The position numbers and the translations under genes were made by a program. This document shows positions 23,966 through 36,428 of a DNA stretch of 64,000 nt, piece by piece. The DNA comes from Dillenia suffruticosa (Eukaryota; Streptophyta; Magnoliopsida; Dilleniales; Dilleniaceae), in NCBI GenBank assembly GCA_033439265.1, contig JAVTVX010000013.1:21680500-21744499 (forward strand), given 5' to 3'. Numbering within the stretch: position 1 is the first letter of the stretch; every line of letters starts with the position of its first letter. The notes beneath the pieces were generated by a model, which saw nothing but the letters and a program-made list of their open reading frames with translations, did no database searches and had not been told where the DNA came from.

Positions 23966-26900
23966 TCAACCAACCTCATCAACTTCGTGATTTTGTGGTC
24001 TATCCGCAGATGATCGTGGCACTTCGGTGTTTAAGGGCTTTGAGTCCTTCAAGAGAAAAAGAGTGCAAATAAAATAAGACTTCAAACAATAACAATAACA
24101 AACTGAGCCTTATTTTCAAAATTTGGGGTCGATCATTTGAGAGACAAATTTATAAAAGATAAAAAAAAGAGAAAAACAAGAATAAAATATATATATATAA
24201 ATAAATAAAAAGAAAAAGAAAATAAAGAAAATAATTAAAGACCCACCTCACCAATTTCATGCTTTTGTGGTGCACCTGCGGATGATGGTTGTGCTTCTAC
24301 ATTGCAGCGCTGTTGGTTCTTCAAATTTGTAGATCGCCATTTTTCTCCAAAACCAAATGTTCTGGTGAAAAAGTTCCAGCGTCTCTTTGTCTTTCCCAAC
24401 TTCCGAAGCTCTTGTCTCATGCTCAAACACTCCTTTTCGAGCTCCGAAACACGCTCTCTCATGTCATCAAAGCTTGCAGCATTAGAATGTGCATGCTGGG
24501 TATGATCATTCTTGCCGAGTCCAAGGCTCCCACTAGGATTTTGAGTGCTGTCAAGATTGTCAGAGACAAAGAACCACCCAGATATTGATGTACGCAACCT
24601 TAGCTGTTCAAAGAAGAGTACTTGGACAACTACTCTGAGAGGTAACCTTTCATTCTGGGCTGCATGAGTGCTAGCATCTAATGAGAGCTTCTGGCAGTTC
24701 ATAAGCCTGCAAATTTGCTCTCTTTCTGCCTCTGTAAGCCAAGGATGTGACTGAGGTTGCAAAACAAAAGCATTGTTCTGAGTCAGAAACAAACTACACA
24801 AACTCACAATATATCAGCTTCTTAGCCTAATAATAATCAAACATTGTGTATCAATCCCTCCTATTGTTTAGTCAAAAAATTGAAGTATCAAGATGAATGT
24901 TGATTCAACATGACTACAAAGCTGAATCCATGTAAGCATGATAGAGCCAAGCGTTCTAGTATCTGTTACCTTTAGGTATATGTCGATTGCATGGTAAATG
25001 CCATCGGCAAGTGGCCTTGCATAATCAGGAATAACAGCTGCAAGTTGCTGAAATTTTGGGAACTTGAGATTGATATCAGGTGCAACCTCAGCAAGATAAG
25101 CATCTACTAAATTAGCCACCATTGTCATGGATGTCAATGAATGTGAACCATCCATCAATTGATCCTCTTCAAGCATACTCGGAGAAGAAATATTGGCCAA
25201 CTGGTTCAAGGACATAAAGTGATCCACAATCCGCTGGACACAGTCTATGTCATAAAGAGTCTCCACAGTGTATCCTTTATTCGGAATTAGCAAATCCTCA
25301 ACTGCAGCTTGATCTAATTGTGCACCTGCCCTCTTCTCCAAATTCTCTCTGCAAGAGGGACTTGCATGTAACATCATGGCCATCCGAAGCAGCCTGAGTA
25401 GAAACTTGGTCTGTGCTACTCCCTTTTGATTTGGAAGTAAATTCACAATCTCCTCAAGGAAAGCTCTTTGATCTGCCTCAGAAGGAATCGAAATGGTTGT
25501 CCCTGGATTGACATGGTTCGTATTGTTTCCACTTTGTTGCCCATTCATCAGTGGTAGATGCCTCATTGCATAGAAAGCGACAGAACCAGCAATTTTCTCA
25601 GCCTTCAAACCATTTGAAGTTATTGCCATAATTAGCCGTTTATAGAGTGGAAGACTAAGGAAGGAAACATCCTCATACCACCAATCTTCATTCACAGAGT
25701 TTTGCTTAGTTTCAGTAGGTATTCCATTCCATAGAATAGTATCTTTTGAGCTGTTCGCAGTATCCTGTCCTGACACAGGCCAACCAAATAAACTTGGGTC
25801 GGAACAAGCTTTCATTGCTAAGGAATTGATGCATCTGGAGACAATGTGAACCTCTTCTGCATAAGGCAGAACTTCTTCACATCTTTCAAGAGCTCTTATC
25901 GTGTCTGTCCAGCTGCTAAACACTTCATTTAGAAAAGTCTCAATTTGAGAAATAAGATTTCCCTCTCCATAATCATCGGTCATTTGTAGATACTCAGCAG
26001 CACACCTAAGACTAACTACGTTTAATGCCGTGAGCTCAAGTTTTATACCATAGCAAAATTTGGTTGCTAGCTCAAATGCTTTAGCTCCTCCGGGAATATC
26101 ATGAATTTCTATGATGCAATCTGATCCCTCGTTGGTAGCCTCATTGATAAGCCTTTCTAATAGTCCACTTCTTGAAAGCAACGGAAACTGCCAAAGAATG
26201 CAAATGTTAAATCTGAGAGAAATTAAAATAAAACAAGAATGTTCTTAGTGAAGAAATGAATTGACTGAATATCTCAATAGCAAGCAAGCAACAATACAAA
26301 AAACCAATCTTTATGCTTTCAGGCTGCAGAAATTTCTTTTGACCAAATAAAATGTACCTTGTGAAGATGAAAGGAGGATTCATTGATTTTCACTGTAAAA
26401 TCGCTCGGGAGCCCAGACGTGCAATGCCTGAGAATGGAGCATAAGAATGTTACAAAGCTACATTAAATCCCTCTTCCTAGAAAAAGATTTTCCATTGTAC
26501 TGCAATATGGACTTCGCAAGACAATCAATATTCCATTTATGACCATAGGTTGAATTACTTTGTTTCTGTATCCATGTTGCATTGACTGCTTTAGCAAGAC
26601 ATCCCCTCTAAATAGTCTTCTGTTAGGAAACCGGAAACCAACCATTACTATCACATTTTCTATGGCATGAATAAATTCAAAAACCGGTGGACAACATCTG
26701 ATCATAAAGCCAAACATCATCAATCTTCTGTTCATGAGTAGAAGCATCAGAAAAGCTAAAAAAGTTGTGTAGGGCATTTAGACCCATTTGAGTGTCTCAA
26801 GAGTTGATACCAATGTTTGGCCAAAAACTGTAGTATAAACTTTTATGGCATTTTCCTTGGGTAAAATTAAAGAGACAGAATGACAAAGGTAACAAAAGCA

Positions 26901-27194
26901 AGAGCCAACACACAACACGAGGCCCCAGAAAAAATAATACTCGGAAATTATCACAAACACAATCCTTATGAGAAAGCACACCACCTTCGTAATACACTAT
27001 CCAAAAACATAAGATTAGGAAAATTTTAAGCAACGCAACGTAGACCCATTAGGTATTTAGGCAATTTAGGTAGACCCAGACGAATAAATTGGCTTAAAAC
27101 CCAGAAAAAGATCAAATCGTGAAATGTGGGGTTACCAAGTTTCGCCTTCACGATGAAATGCTTCGGGCTTGGATCCAAGTCTCATACAGGCCAT
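23966..27194 (-). CDS. BTB/POZ domain, NPH3/RPT2-like family protein
   Basis: Exons on the minus strand: 27194-27136, 26427-26358, 26187-24970, 24750-24247, 24046-23966. All are GT-AG with phases that fit, giving 643 residues. The start [20 protein letters not shown] and the BTB part ([26 protein letters not shown]) are typical of the family. The NPH3 domain follows ([51 protein letters not shown], and [20 protein letters not shown]). A coiled coil lies around residues 545-570 ([20 protein letters not shown]). Members are adaptors for CUL3 ubiquitin ligases at the plasma membrane in phototropin and auxin-transport signalling; the specific role here is inferred. If intron 4 is retained the protein ends two residues after exon 4 coding sequence (VGL stop, 24235). 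The layout most resembles Arabidopsis At1g30440-type members. Confidence 0.93.
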
Positions 27195-28055
27195 CAGTTA
27201 CTGTTTTTCTAGAGATGGATAAATTATTTGTAATATGAGAAAACATGGAGAATTTGCAGAAGATTGCATTAGAATGAGGATGAGTATCAATAAAAGATTT
27301 AGCAGTCTGTTGGAGAGAAATTTCATGCGAGTCTAATGGTGGAAAATCAAGGGGGGGGGAGAGAGAGAGAGAGAGCTGTTTAGCAGTTCAACCTCGGATC
27401 TCTTGCCACGTTAAACATAATACTAGGGTGCTATTAAGAGTACTCCAAATAGGTTACCCTTTTTCCCCTAATCTTCATAAAGACAGTGTAATCTTTAGCT
27501 ACCTAATACATTAAATCTTTCATAAGTTAAAGTCTAGGTCATAAAGTCCCCGTAATAACATCTAAAGTGGGGTGAAAATGCTCATTGTCCTAGAACCCTT
27601 AATCGTTAAAAAAAATACTGGTCGGGAAGAATAGTAAAACACAAGATTCGCGTACAAGATTAACATGATTCGATCCCATCTGGTTGAGGCAAAACCAAAT
27701 ATTATATTTACAATAAAAGCTAGATCTCAAATGAAGCAAATCAAATTGAAGCGTCACCTAATGTGAGGATGAGCAGAGAGTTAAATATATTCGCACAAAA
27801 AGTAAGAGCTAATAATCGACCATAAGAGTGAGGGTGAGGTGGTGGAGGTGTGCTCTACTCCCTTATGGTGAACAAGAGTCATTTTAATAAACATCATCAT
27901 AGTTAATAAATGTGACCAACCAGAAAAATAAGCATGTTTGAAATTAGAGTTGCCGGAAGATAGAAATCCAGCAGAACATTCATGAGTTGAAAAGACTAGG
28001 ACGGTGCTGCTGCCCAATTATTATTCAAGAAACATTAGTACTCACTGATAATATA
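27195..28055. other. Upstream region of the NPH3-family gene
   Basis: It contains a short G run with (GA)n at 27,350-27,376, probably in the 5' leader or promoter of the minus-strand gene. No further gene was recognised. Confidence 0.5.
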
Positions 28056-28059
28056 GGAC

Positions 28060-28140
28060 TTAAGGGACAGGCTGGTGGTTTTAATTCTTTTCTCCTAAAT
28101 ATGAGATTTAGGGTTCGAATTTTTATGTAAAAAAAAAATA
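28060..28140 (+). repeat. tRNA-like 5' part of a SINE
   Basis: CTGGTGGTTTTAATTC followed by GATTTAGGGTTCGAATTTTT resembles RNA polymerase III boxes A and B at the right spacing. An A-run follows almost at once, so only a short or truncated copy is present. Confidence 0.45.
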
Positions 28141-28144
28141 GATA

Positions 28145-29300
28145 ATTTAGGACTTGGCCCATCGTCCACAAGCAAAGCTCAACAGGGTTCAACTAAGAAT
28201 TTTTTTTTTATTTATATTTAGTGTTACCTTCTGTTTGGTTTAGGTTCAAAAGATGGAGGGCATAGACTACAAATACAATTTGATATTTGTATGCTCTCTC
28301 TTTTTTTAAAAATAAATAAATAAATAAATGAGGAAAAATACCATGTATGCTGGTTGAGGCACAAGATTACCAACTAAGGAGATTCTCAATTTAACTCGAT
28401 TTTCATTTAGTTTAACTTTCTATAAACTTAAAAAAAAAAAAAAAAAAAAAAAAACTGAAGTTAATTAAAATTTAAAAAATATATAAAAAATTATAAATAA
28501 AAATTAAAATTTTGACAAAAATATCAAACTTTTTAAAAATTCGCATAAATATTGATATCGATAAAATTTGTGACTGTTGAATTGCCTCCGACCATTGTTA
28601 TTTCTTATGAGTTGAAAAATTAAAATGACAATGACCGTTGAATGAAAATCCAAAGGTCATAACCCCATAGGTATCTTTGTGATTATAAAATTACTCCAGA
28701 TATCAACTTTCTGAAAACCAAAAAAAAATAAATAAATAAATAATCTTTCTGATCGAAGACCATCTAAGTTTTCAAAAGGACAGCTTAGCATTCAAAACGA
28801 CGGTTTAGCAGTCACATCTCCTCTTTTCGAATTCCGTAATCCGAGTTTCAAATTTCATTGAAAAAAAGGGCCACCTAAATTCTAATTTTCCCAACAGGGT
28901 CGCTAGGCCCATTAGACAATTAGCTGCTGTTGAAGTTCCAACCTATGGTAACTCAATCCAAAAGATCTAAGTCTTAACGGCCCATGAAACTGAAAGGTTC
29001 AGAATTAAGATCCCCAAAAACCATGGCGCTCTCCTCCAAAAAATAAAAAATAAAAAATAAAAAACGATCGCGCGAGCCCACTGTTTTTCTCCTGTGTTGA
29101 ATTGAAATACCCACGAGTTTTTTGGATTTTGATGATTATTTTTATTAGAAAAAAGTGAGCAAAGCAAAATCCTTAAAAGGGCTGCGCCGGCGGCGGCAGT
29201 TGATGAGGCAGTGCAGCCGCCTCGGCACGGCAGATACGTTGACATGTGCCGGAATTAATGTTGTTTGCCGTGCGCACCCCCAGAATCACATCCCTTTTTA
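28145..29300. other. AT-rich spacer without a recognised gene
   Basis: It holds A-runs (28,431-28,454), (AAAT)n tracts (28,311-28,330 and 28,726-28,742) and a short GC-rich patch at 29,180-29,280. The patch gives Arg/Ala-rich open frames but no recognisable domain. Confidence 0.55.
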
Positions 29301-29310
29301 TTTCATCATA

Positions 29311-29398
29311 TTCTTCTTCTTCTTCTTCTTCTTCTTCTTCTTCTTCTTCTTCTTCTTCTTCTTCTTCTTCTTCTTCTTCTTCTTCTTCTTCTTCTTCT
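29311..29398 (+). repeat. (TTC)n array, about 29 units
   Basis: A perfect 88-bp TTC/GAA trinucleotide array. It gives a spurious poly-Phe frame on one strand and a poly-Glu frame on the other. GAA/TTC tracts of this length can form triplex DNA. Confidence 0.97.
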
Positions 29399-29399
29399 C

Positions 29400-30360
29400 C
29401 TCCTGAAATCATTTTTTAATAATGCACAGATTTTTTAAGTATTATATTATTACATGACAACTTTATTAGTGACCTTAAGGTTGAGTCAATGACATAATCA
29501 AGGTTGAGGAGTGATAACATATGAAAATAAACCCATTGGAGGGGCCCAATATTCATGAAATACCAAAATCTGCAAATAAAATAAAATAAGGTCGACAAAT
29601 AGAAAATAAACAGGTTATCAGAAAGAGAAGACTTTATGTATGCAAGTCATGTGAGAGATGAGGTTAGGTCATTATGTCAGTTGTGAATTCTTTGATTTAT
29701 TTGAGATGCACATAAATTTGGCAATTTACTTTGCACCATTGAAATGGTACGAGAATTCCGTATACTACAAAAGCGGAAACAAACAAAAATCAGTGAGGGC
29801 AAGAAATATGTATATATAGTTGAAATATATTGATAGGGTAATTTTTTAAATATATCACTATAAGTTTTGAATTGGATAAATTAGAATATAAATCTGAATA
29901 TCAGTTGATATAATAAAAAAAAGGAAACACATTTATCATCACGAGTGAGAGACTAATCCTGGCTTTTGGACTACACAATTTTTGGTTTTTGTTGACTCAA
30001 ATTAGGTATTTGTAAGACTTGATCTTAAAATCTATAACTAAAAAATTTAAAAGTAAAGTTAAACGTGACTTAATTTGAGTGCACCTAGCAAGGAAATTAA
30101 CTCGTATCAATTGAATAGATTAGGGCATAGAATTGGGTCAAACCTGTGTCTTAGTCTAAATGGGATTTTCAAAGTTTAATTTTAGAGCTTTGGTGATAAA
30201 TTAATATAATAAATATATATATTAAGTAAAAACTAAAATGATTTTATTACTTAAGAATGTATGGAAAAGATTAAGATTTTAGTGTTAATTTTAAATGTTG
30301 ACTCAATTCAAATATTTATAAGGATCGATGTTAATTTATATTTATATAAAAAATTATAAA
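29400..30360. other. AT-rich spacer
   Basis: No gene was recognised. A possible very diverged SINE tail lies near 29,860-29,930 (ATAAATCTGAATATCAGTTG, then an A-rich run). Confidence 0.5.
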
Positions 30361-30362
30361 GT

Positions 30363-30540
30363 ATGTGTTTTTTTTTGTTTTCATTATTAGTATTTGAAAT
30401 TTACTCGATTAATTTGGTTTAAGTACTGTGGGGTCTATTTTAGGAGTTAGCTCTCTTAAATTCTTTTTTACTATTCTCAAAACTCAGATTCAAAATCTCT
30501 GATTAAGATGACAGAATGATTAATCACTAAATCCAAATAA
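30363..30540 (-). repeat. SINE-like element copy
   Basis: A T-run, then TATTTGAAATTTACTCGATTAATT, GGGGTCTATTTTAGGAG, CTCTCTTAAATTC and CTCAAAACTCAGATTCAAAA. These are the reverse-strand blocks of the local family, including a box-B-like stretch. Confidence 0.5.
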
Positions 30541-30678
30541 ATTTGATTAAAATACGTGTTTTCATTGAGAGCTTAACCAACTCAAAATGCTGTATGTAAT
30601 AGCTAACACATGTATTATTATTTTTTTTTTGGGGTGAAACTAACACACGTAGCATTCAAAGCGAAGAATACATTGTCA

Positions 30679-30878
30679 CCGTTACTAGTCGATGGATGTT
30701 TAGCGTAGTAGGTAGATCATTGTATTCATTAATTAAAGTTACGACTTCGATTTATAATTTGAACATAAAGTTAATTATGTTGAGAGACTCTTACCCCTTT
30801 AAGAGAGATCTCAATTAAATCAATCCGGATTAACCAAAACCAAATTTTAAACATAATTCAAAGACACCGGAAAAATAA
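30679..30878 (+). repeat. tRNA-derived SINE copy
   Basis: A box-A-like TTTAGCGTAGTAGG lies at 30,698-30,711. A box-B-like stretch (ACGACTTCGATTTATAA), the family block GAGAGACTCTTACCCC and an ACACCGG-A-rich 3' end follow. A 7-bp repeat ATTGTCA flanks it (30,672-30,678 and 30,879-30,885) and is a candidate target-site duplication. Confidence 0.65.
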
Positions 30879-30985
30879 ATTGTCATCCTTCCTATGTCCT
30901 ACCCCCAACTTCATTGCAACTGGCTCGACCCGGCGCATCGATGTCTCCCGTCTAGTCATGCCCATGTAATTCTAATCTCTGTCAC

Positions 30986-31027
30986 TGTCTCCGTCTCCGT
31001 CTCCGTCTCCGTCTCCGTCTCCGTCTC
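30986..31027 (+). repeat. (GTCTCC)n hexanucleotide array
   Basis: About seven units of GTCTCC/GTCTCT, the first imperfect. It lies in no recognised gene. Confidence 0.9.
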
Positions 31028-31441
31028 AGTAAAACTGCAGTTATGGGACCACGAAATAACCCACTCTGGTCCACGCTACTCAGACCCTTAAAGAGGCTAG
31101 GACTGTTAAAAGTGAGAGAGTGAGAGAGAGAGAGAGGGTCCATTTTTCCACAAGTTTTCCATTTTCCATTCTCAAAACTTCAGTTTATAGGGACGGGTCC
31201 ATTCTGTCCCATTATGGTCCCATTCCTTCCAAGTTCCAATCCCAAATAAAAAAATAAGCAGACAGAGATTCTGAATATTAAAAAAATAAACATAAAAAAT
31301 AAGAGAGGGGGAGAGAATACTAGAATAGCATGCGACCAACAGCTGAATACTGACAGTCAGTCACAGGAGGACACAGACACTTATCCCTTTCTGATGGGGA
31401 CCGTTTCTTGTCCCTATTCTCTTCCGTGCGTCATGAATTCT

Positions 31442-31506
31442 GACACGTGTCTTTTCCCGACGTCAATAAAATTGTGAGTTGGGTGTAGTCAACCCCCGCT
31501 TACGTA
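31442..31506. promoter_or_regulatory. Cluster of ACGT-core elements
   Basis: A palindromic G-box GACACGTGTC (31,442-31,451), a palindromic GACGTC (31,459-31,464) and TACGTA (31,501-31,506) lie within 65 bp. Such ACGT cores are binding sites for plant bZIP and bHLH factors. The nearest gene start is the ARF gene 6 kb downstream, so the target, if any, is unknown. Confidence 0.3.
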
Positions 31507-31860
31507 CACGCTCTCTCAACCGTCAAAAACTTTGCTTTTGTCTTGTTGCTCTCAACTTAGCGTGTTCTCCTTGTTTTGCTTTTGTCCCCTTCTCCTTCCC
31601 TTCACATGCCTCTTGCCTTACACACTTGTTCAATTCTCCTCCAATTTTTCCCCTTTGATACTTCCATCAAAAAATACGTGACACCTTCTTAAAAATAAAC
31701 CATCCCAATTTCATAAAACCATTCTAGATAAAATAACAATTCAACTTGGATGAGTACTTAGAGTTAAAATTTTAAAAAGTTAAAAATAAATTTGAACTAT
31801 CGAAACAAATTTGAGCATAAGAGAATACATGAAAATATAAATATTTTTTTTATGCATAAT

Positions 31861-32565
31861 ATAAAATATAATATTATAAATATAAAAATATAAAATAAGA
31901 GAAATCAAATATTTTCAAAATCAATTCAATAATTAATTTGATTTTGATATATAATATATTTTAAAATTCTCTCTCGAAATCAATGTGATATAATGAAATT
32001 CAGTTAAATTTTAAAAAAAAATAGGGATAGAGAATTTAAAATTTTATAGATGTTTTTACAATCTTGAAGAGTATTTTTTTCTTGAATGGATTAACTCCGG
32101 CTCTTGCTCCAACTTTGGCTTTGGTGCTGGCTCTAGTTGCTCAAGCTCTGGCTCTGATTTCGTGTTCTGGCTCTAACTCTGACTATTTTGGCTCATGATA
32201 GAAAAATATGAAAATTGTTCTGATTGTAACACTGTGAGCATATAAATAATCATTTTTTTTGTAAATGGAGCTCCGATATCAAGTTAAAAATAAATTTAAA
32301 TATATTGAAAGTACTTTGAATATTGGAAGATAAATTAACGTGACTCTCAAACCGTATTAAAAGTGAAAACAATATAATAAATATGAAAACCTAATATTCT
32401 ATTGTTTAAATTAATTATTATAATAAATTAAATTTATATAGAAAATATGTTATCACATATATAAAAATATAATATTATAAATACAAAAATTTAAAAATAT
32501 AAAAACTAAATATTTTTTAAAAGTTAAATCAATAATTAATTTGATTTTAATATATAATATATTCT
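31861..32565 (+). repeat. Direct repeat pair of about 105 bp flanking a GGCTCT-rich segment
   Basis: 31,861-31,965 and 32,461-32,565 are clear copies, sharing ATAATATTATAAAT, AATAATTAATTTGATTTT and ATATATAATATATT. Between them, at 32,096-32,185, GGCTCT/GGCTTT occurs irregularly about eight times. It may be an unknown AT-rich element; no coding sequence was seen. Confidence 0.55.
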
Positions 32566-32569
32566 AGAA

Positions 32570-33835
32570 GTAATAAAAAAACGAAAATTAAACTTATTTT
32601 ATTAATATCAATAAATTTTTTTCTCACTCTGTTCCATTACCCATCGAAGTACCTATTACTCGTTAATCCGTTATCTATGTCATTAACCCATGAAATTAAA
32701 ATTAAAATTAATAAAATATTTATCTAAAACAAATTTTTAATTAGAAATTAGTAATTAATTTTTTTAATATTAGTGCCCTAACATAAATTTAATTAAAACC
32801 GTATCTTTTCTATCAGTTTTAGTTGCTTCAATCATCAAGACATGAGTCAGTCACCCTCTCAAATCTCAGACTCTGAGTCGGTTAGCTCATCCTTTTGTTC
32901 TATGCTTATTAAATTATTTAACTTATCATCACATTTTTTAATTTTAAAAACATTAAAAGACCGACTTGTGAATATTCCCAATCTTATGAGGATAGTCATG
33001 GAGAAGATTTCCGGTGATAGGACGGGGACGGAGTTGGGGTTTTTCAGGTGGGGCGAGGCTGGAAATGCGATCCCGCCCCATCCCCACCTCATGACCATCC
33101 CTCGAGAGAGAGAGAGAGAGAGATTCATAATTTTTCTTGAACAATTTTTGTTAATCCTAAATTAACTAAAATAATTGGGTTCTTTTTTTCTTTTGGGTTA
33201 AAACCAATATTCAGAATTTTCGTTTGTTAGGGTTTTTTGGGGGCAGAAAACCAATTATCCGAATTTTGAAACAAAAACGTCACAAGTGTGTGAATGAAAC
33301 GACATTACCTTTTCCCTTTTTTCGGTTTTCAACAGAACAATTAAGAAAAAGGCAATTATACACCAACCCTTTAAGGGGGTGGTCCATTGGTCACTTCCAT
33401 TAAGGTTGACAACTTGATTTGATTTAACGGCGCATTCGAGTTCCTTGTAAAAGTTAAATTTATCCAATTTATCTTAATGAAATTCGATTCGACTTATAAT
33501 AATATTTTATTAAATTAAATTTAAAGAATATAAAATTTTATGACCTTTTGTCATATAAAAGAATTTATATTACTCATATACAAACAATTTTTAACATTAA
33601 AAAACTTATTCAACTTTTGTGAAATTTAGCCTTAACTTTAAAAGTGGACTTCAGTTTGGACTAGAAAAAGCTGGAATGAGACAAAAACAGCACATATTTC
33701 ACAAAAGGAAAATAAATAAATAAACTCAAACAAATGAAAATGCTTTATTTACGTTCACGTTCTCTCTCTCTTTGAAATTATTTGTCATTGCGAGTACCAG
33801 AAAACTAATTTCAAAATTCCAAAATTAAATCAAAT
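32570..33835. other. Spacer without a recognised gene
   Basis: It contains a G/C-rich patch (33,020-33,100) of the GGGGATGGGG type next to (GA)n at 33,105-33,122, otherwise AT-rich. No coding evidence. Confidence 0.5.
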
Positions 33836-33837
33836 TT

Positions 33838-34013
33838 CTTTGAGTCGAGTGATAGAATATTTTATTTCCTTGATCAGAAGTTTTGAATTTGAGATTTAGA
33901 AATGATAAAAAATAATTTGGGAGAATTAACCTTAAAATAAATTTTATAATATTCAAACCAAATTAGTCAGACAAAACCCGAATATCCGGATATCGATAGT
34001 AAAAAAAAAAATA
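33838..34013 (+). repeat. SINE-like element copy
   Basis: The 5' part has a degenerate box-A/box-B pattern (GAGTCGAGTGATAG, then GTTTTGAATTTGAGA). The 3' part has the family blocks GGGAGAATTAACC, AATATTCAAACCAAATTAGT and CCGGATATCGATAGT, and then a run of A ending at 34,013. Confidence 0.6.
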
Positions 34014-34014
34014 C

Positions 34015-36000
34015 ATAATTCTAAAACGAAACATTTTATGCCGGAGAAAAAGAAAAATCCATTTGCCAGAATATATCCCCAGACAAATGCAAAATGAAAA
34101 GGCGAATACTTTTCCAAATAACTATTTTTTTAAATAAAAAAAAAATTGAGTTGTCACGGAATCCATAAGATACGAACATAGAAAGAAGAGATGATAGTTT
34201 TAGAAAAAAGAAATGTGATAACTGCAAACATCAGCAATGAACATAATGAGATTGAGTTAGCATCTGCACTCGCCGGTCGTTTCTCTTGAGACAAACAAGA
34301 TTAATTGAATTTTAGTATCATACACAAAAGTGATTATTAAACTCAAATCACATAAATACTTTTGTTACAATTATCTTGCTCATGAGAACGAGTTAAAATG
34401 CCTAAACTGAGTAGACAACGTCATTCATTATAGTAGAACATTTCCAATACAATGCCAGACCAAGAAAGAGGAATCATACATAGTAAATCCATCCAATTCA
34501 TGTCAACTACTTCAGTTTCTAGTTGCACGAGAAGGACAAACCTATTCCCAAAAAGAACCAAGTTTAGTGTACGATTATGGGAAGATGCTCGTGCCATATT
34601 TAAATCTGCGACTCTTCTTAAGAGTATAGTTGGGTCTGGTGGGAAGTGTTTGTTTCATTAATGTAATACAATACAATATTATTCATGTCCTGAGCTGTTC
34701 AAACATTATGGTCTTTGATTATTTAACTTTCGGCTTTGACAATTAATTGGGGTACCCAACGCTGATCGACCCAAATTCGATTACAAACAGGGTTTGAGTG
34801 GATAATGAGAATAAGAAAAGTATTTTGTGAGAAATGAGGGGCAGTTCATTCTTAATGGGATGGTCACGAAGTGGGTGAGGATATATTTATTTTAATTAAA
34901 GACTTGTTTTAAAAAATATTTTAATTAAATTTGATTTTAATTTCATGATTTAACGAGATGGGTAATAGGTATCCCTATACTCTTTCCAACTCTATTAACA
35001 TACTTGTCCCCAGTCCATCATCCACAATGGGTAAAGGGGGAAAAATTGTCAGAATTATTGAATTCTCATTGATTAATTAGTTTATTTGAGAAAGTTTTTA
35101 AGATAATAAAATAATGGTCATAATCTTTCGCTCTTAATCTGATAATTTTATATTCAAATTTTGATATATTTTATTCGAAAGACTTAAGTAGAACCTAGAG
35201 AGGCAAAGGCAAGTTGTAACCTTTTGATTTTAGAGGATGTCAACAAGGAGGGCCCCTTGCATTTTTTAAGTCTTTCAATGTAATTACAACTTGTCTAGTT
35301 TCGAAAAACTAGATAAGACCAATATAATGACATAAATCGAGCAATATACATTAAACACCAGACATGATGTCCATGCCCAAATAAAACCCCTCTACCCACG
35401 TTGTATTTATGTTCAAGGAAATTACACCTAACACTAACATACAAGATAAAAGATAAAGTTCTGTAGTTAAAAATTTTTATATCTTTTTTGATATTAAGAT
35501 TTATTATTAAAATTTTCATGAATACATATATTTTGATAATGTTTGTATAATTTTTTTGGGTATACCTAATTTATAAATTATTATATGAATCGAATATTTT
35601 ATTTGATTTTTTAAAACTCTCATGTTCTTAACATTTGGGGGCAATGATGGTCCAATTTAAAATTTTAAAATTCGATTCACATAAAAAAAAATATTCTTAC
35701 AGTCTAATATGGTTTCGTATCATAACCTTAAAATTCGTGTGAGATATAATCTTATCTAAACAAGTTTTAGGTGAAAAAAAATATACGAACAAGTAACAAA
35801 CTAAATTAATTAATTTTCGTATCAGGTCACGTGGCGAACAAAATTGAGCACCGCTTGTCACCCTAGCCCAACCCAACAACAACAAAAAACTAAATTTTAG
35901 GATCGTGACCAACAAAATTTTGATTACCTATAGTTAACTAGTGTAGTTAAGTTCAGCTTTACTTTCATAGCAGTGATTCAGAAAGACCGGATTAATTAAT
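34015..36000. other. AT-rich spacer without a recognised gene
   Basis: Only short open frames with no recognisable domain, and scattered A/T runs. Nothing is supported as a gene. Confidence 0.5.
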
Positions 36001-36003
36001 ATT

Positions 36004-36428
36004 GTTTGATAAGCCTTTTTTTGACTTCTCTTTTGCTTATAAAAAGAAACCCTACAAAATAAAATTTTTTAAAAAATAAGTTTTTTTATGATAAAAAATT
36101 TAAAAAATAGTTTTTAAGAAAAAATTCATCAAAGATTTAGTTTTTTCAAAAATATATATTTTTTTATTCTATTTATATGTTTACATAATTATTTTTATTT
36201 TATTAATATTCTCGTTTAAATGATATAAAATTTCAAATTTGATCATTAATTTTTAATTTTTAGTTTTACTTCAAAAATAAAAAAGTAAAAATAAAATTAA
36301 TTTTTAATTTTTAACTTTATTTTAAAAGTAAAAAATCAAATAACTTTTAATTTTTTAAAATAAATTAATTTTTTATTTCTTCTTAAAAATGAAAAAAAAT
36401 CAGAGAAGCACTAAAAAAGCTCTCGACT
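36004..36428. mobile_element. Foldback/hAT-like MITE (non-coding)
   Basis: AT-rich, with imperfect inverted ends. The left side reads GATAAGCCTTTTTTTGACTT and the right side, in reverse complement, GAGAGCTTTTTTAGTGCTTC. This AAGC-T(n)-GACTTCT end pattern is common in plant hAT-derived MITEs. The inside is nearly pure A/T. Ends are approximate. Confidence 0.4.

Noticed and set aside
28100-28130. GGGTTCGAATT motif as part of a true tRNA gene
   Set aside because: No cloverleaf arms can be drawn around it; it fits the degenerate box B of a SINE instead.
29155-29412. Poly-Phe and poly-Glu open frames across the TTC array
   Set aside because: They exist only because a trinucleotide array has no stops; the flanks show no domain or splice support.
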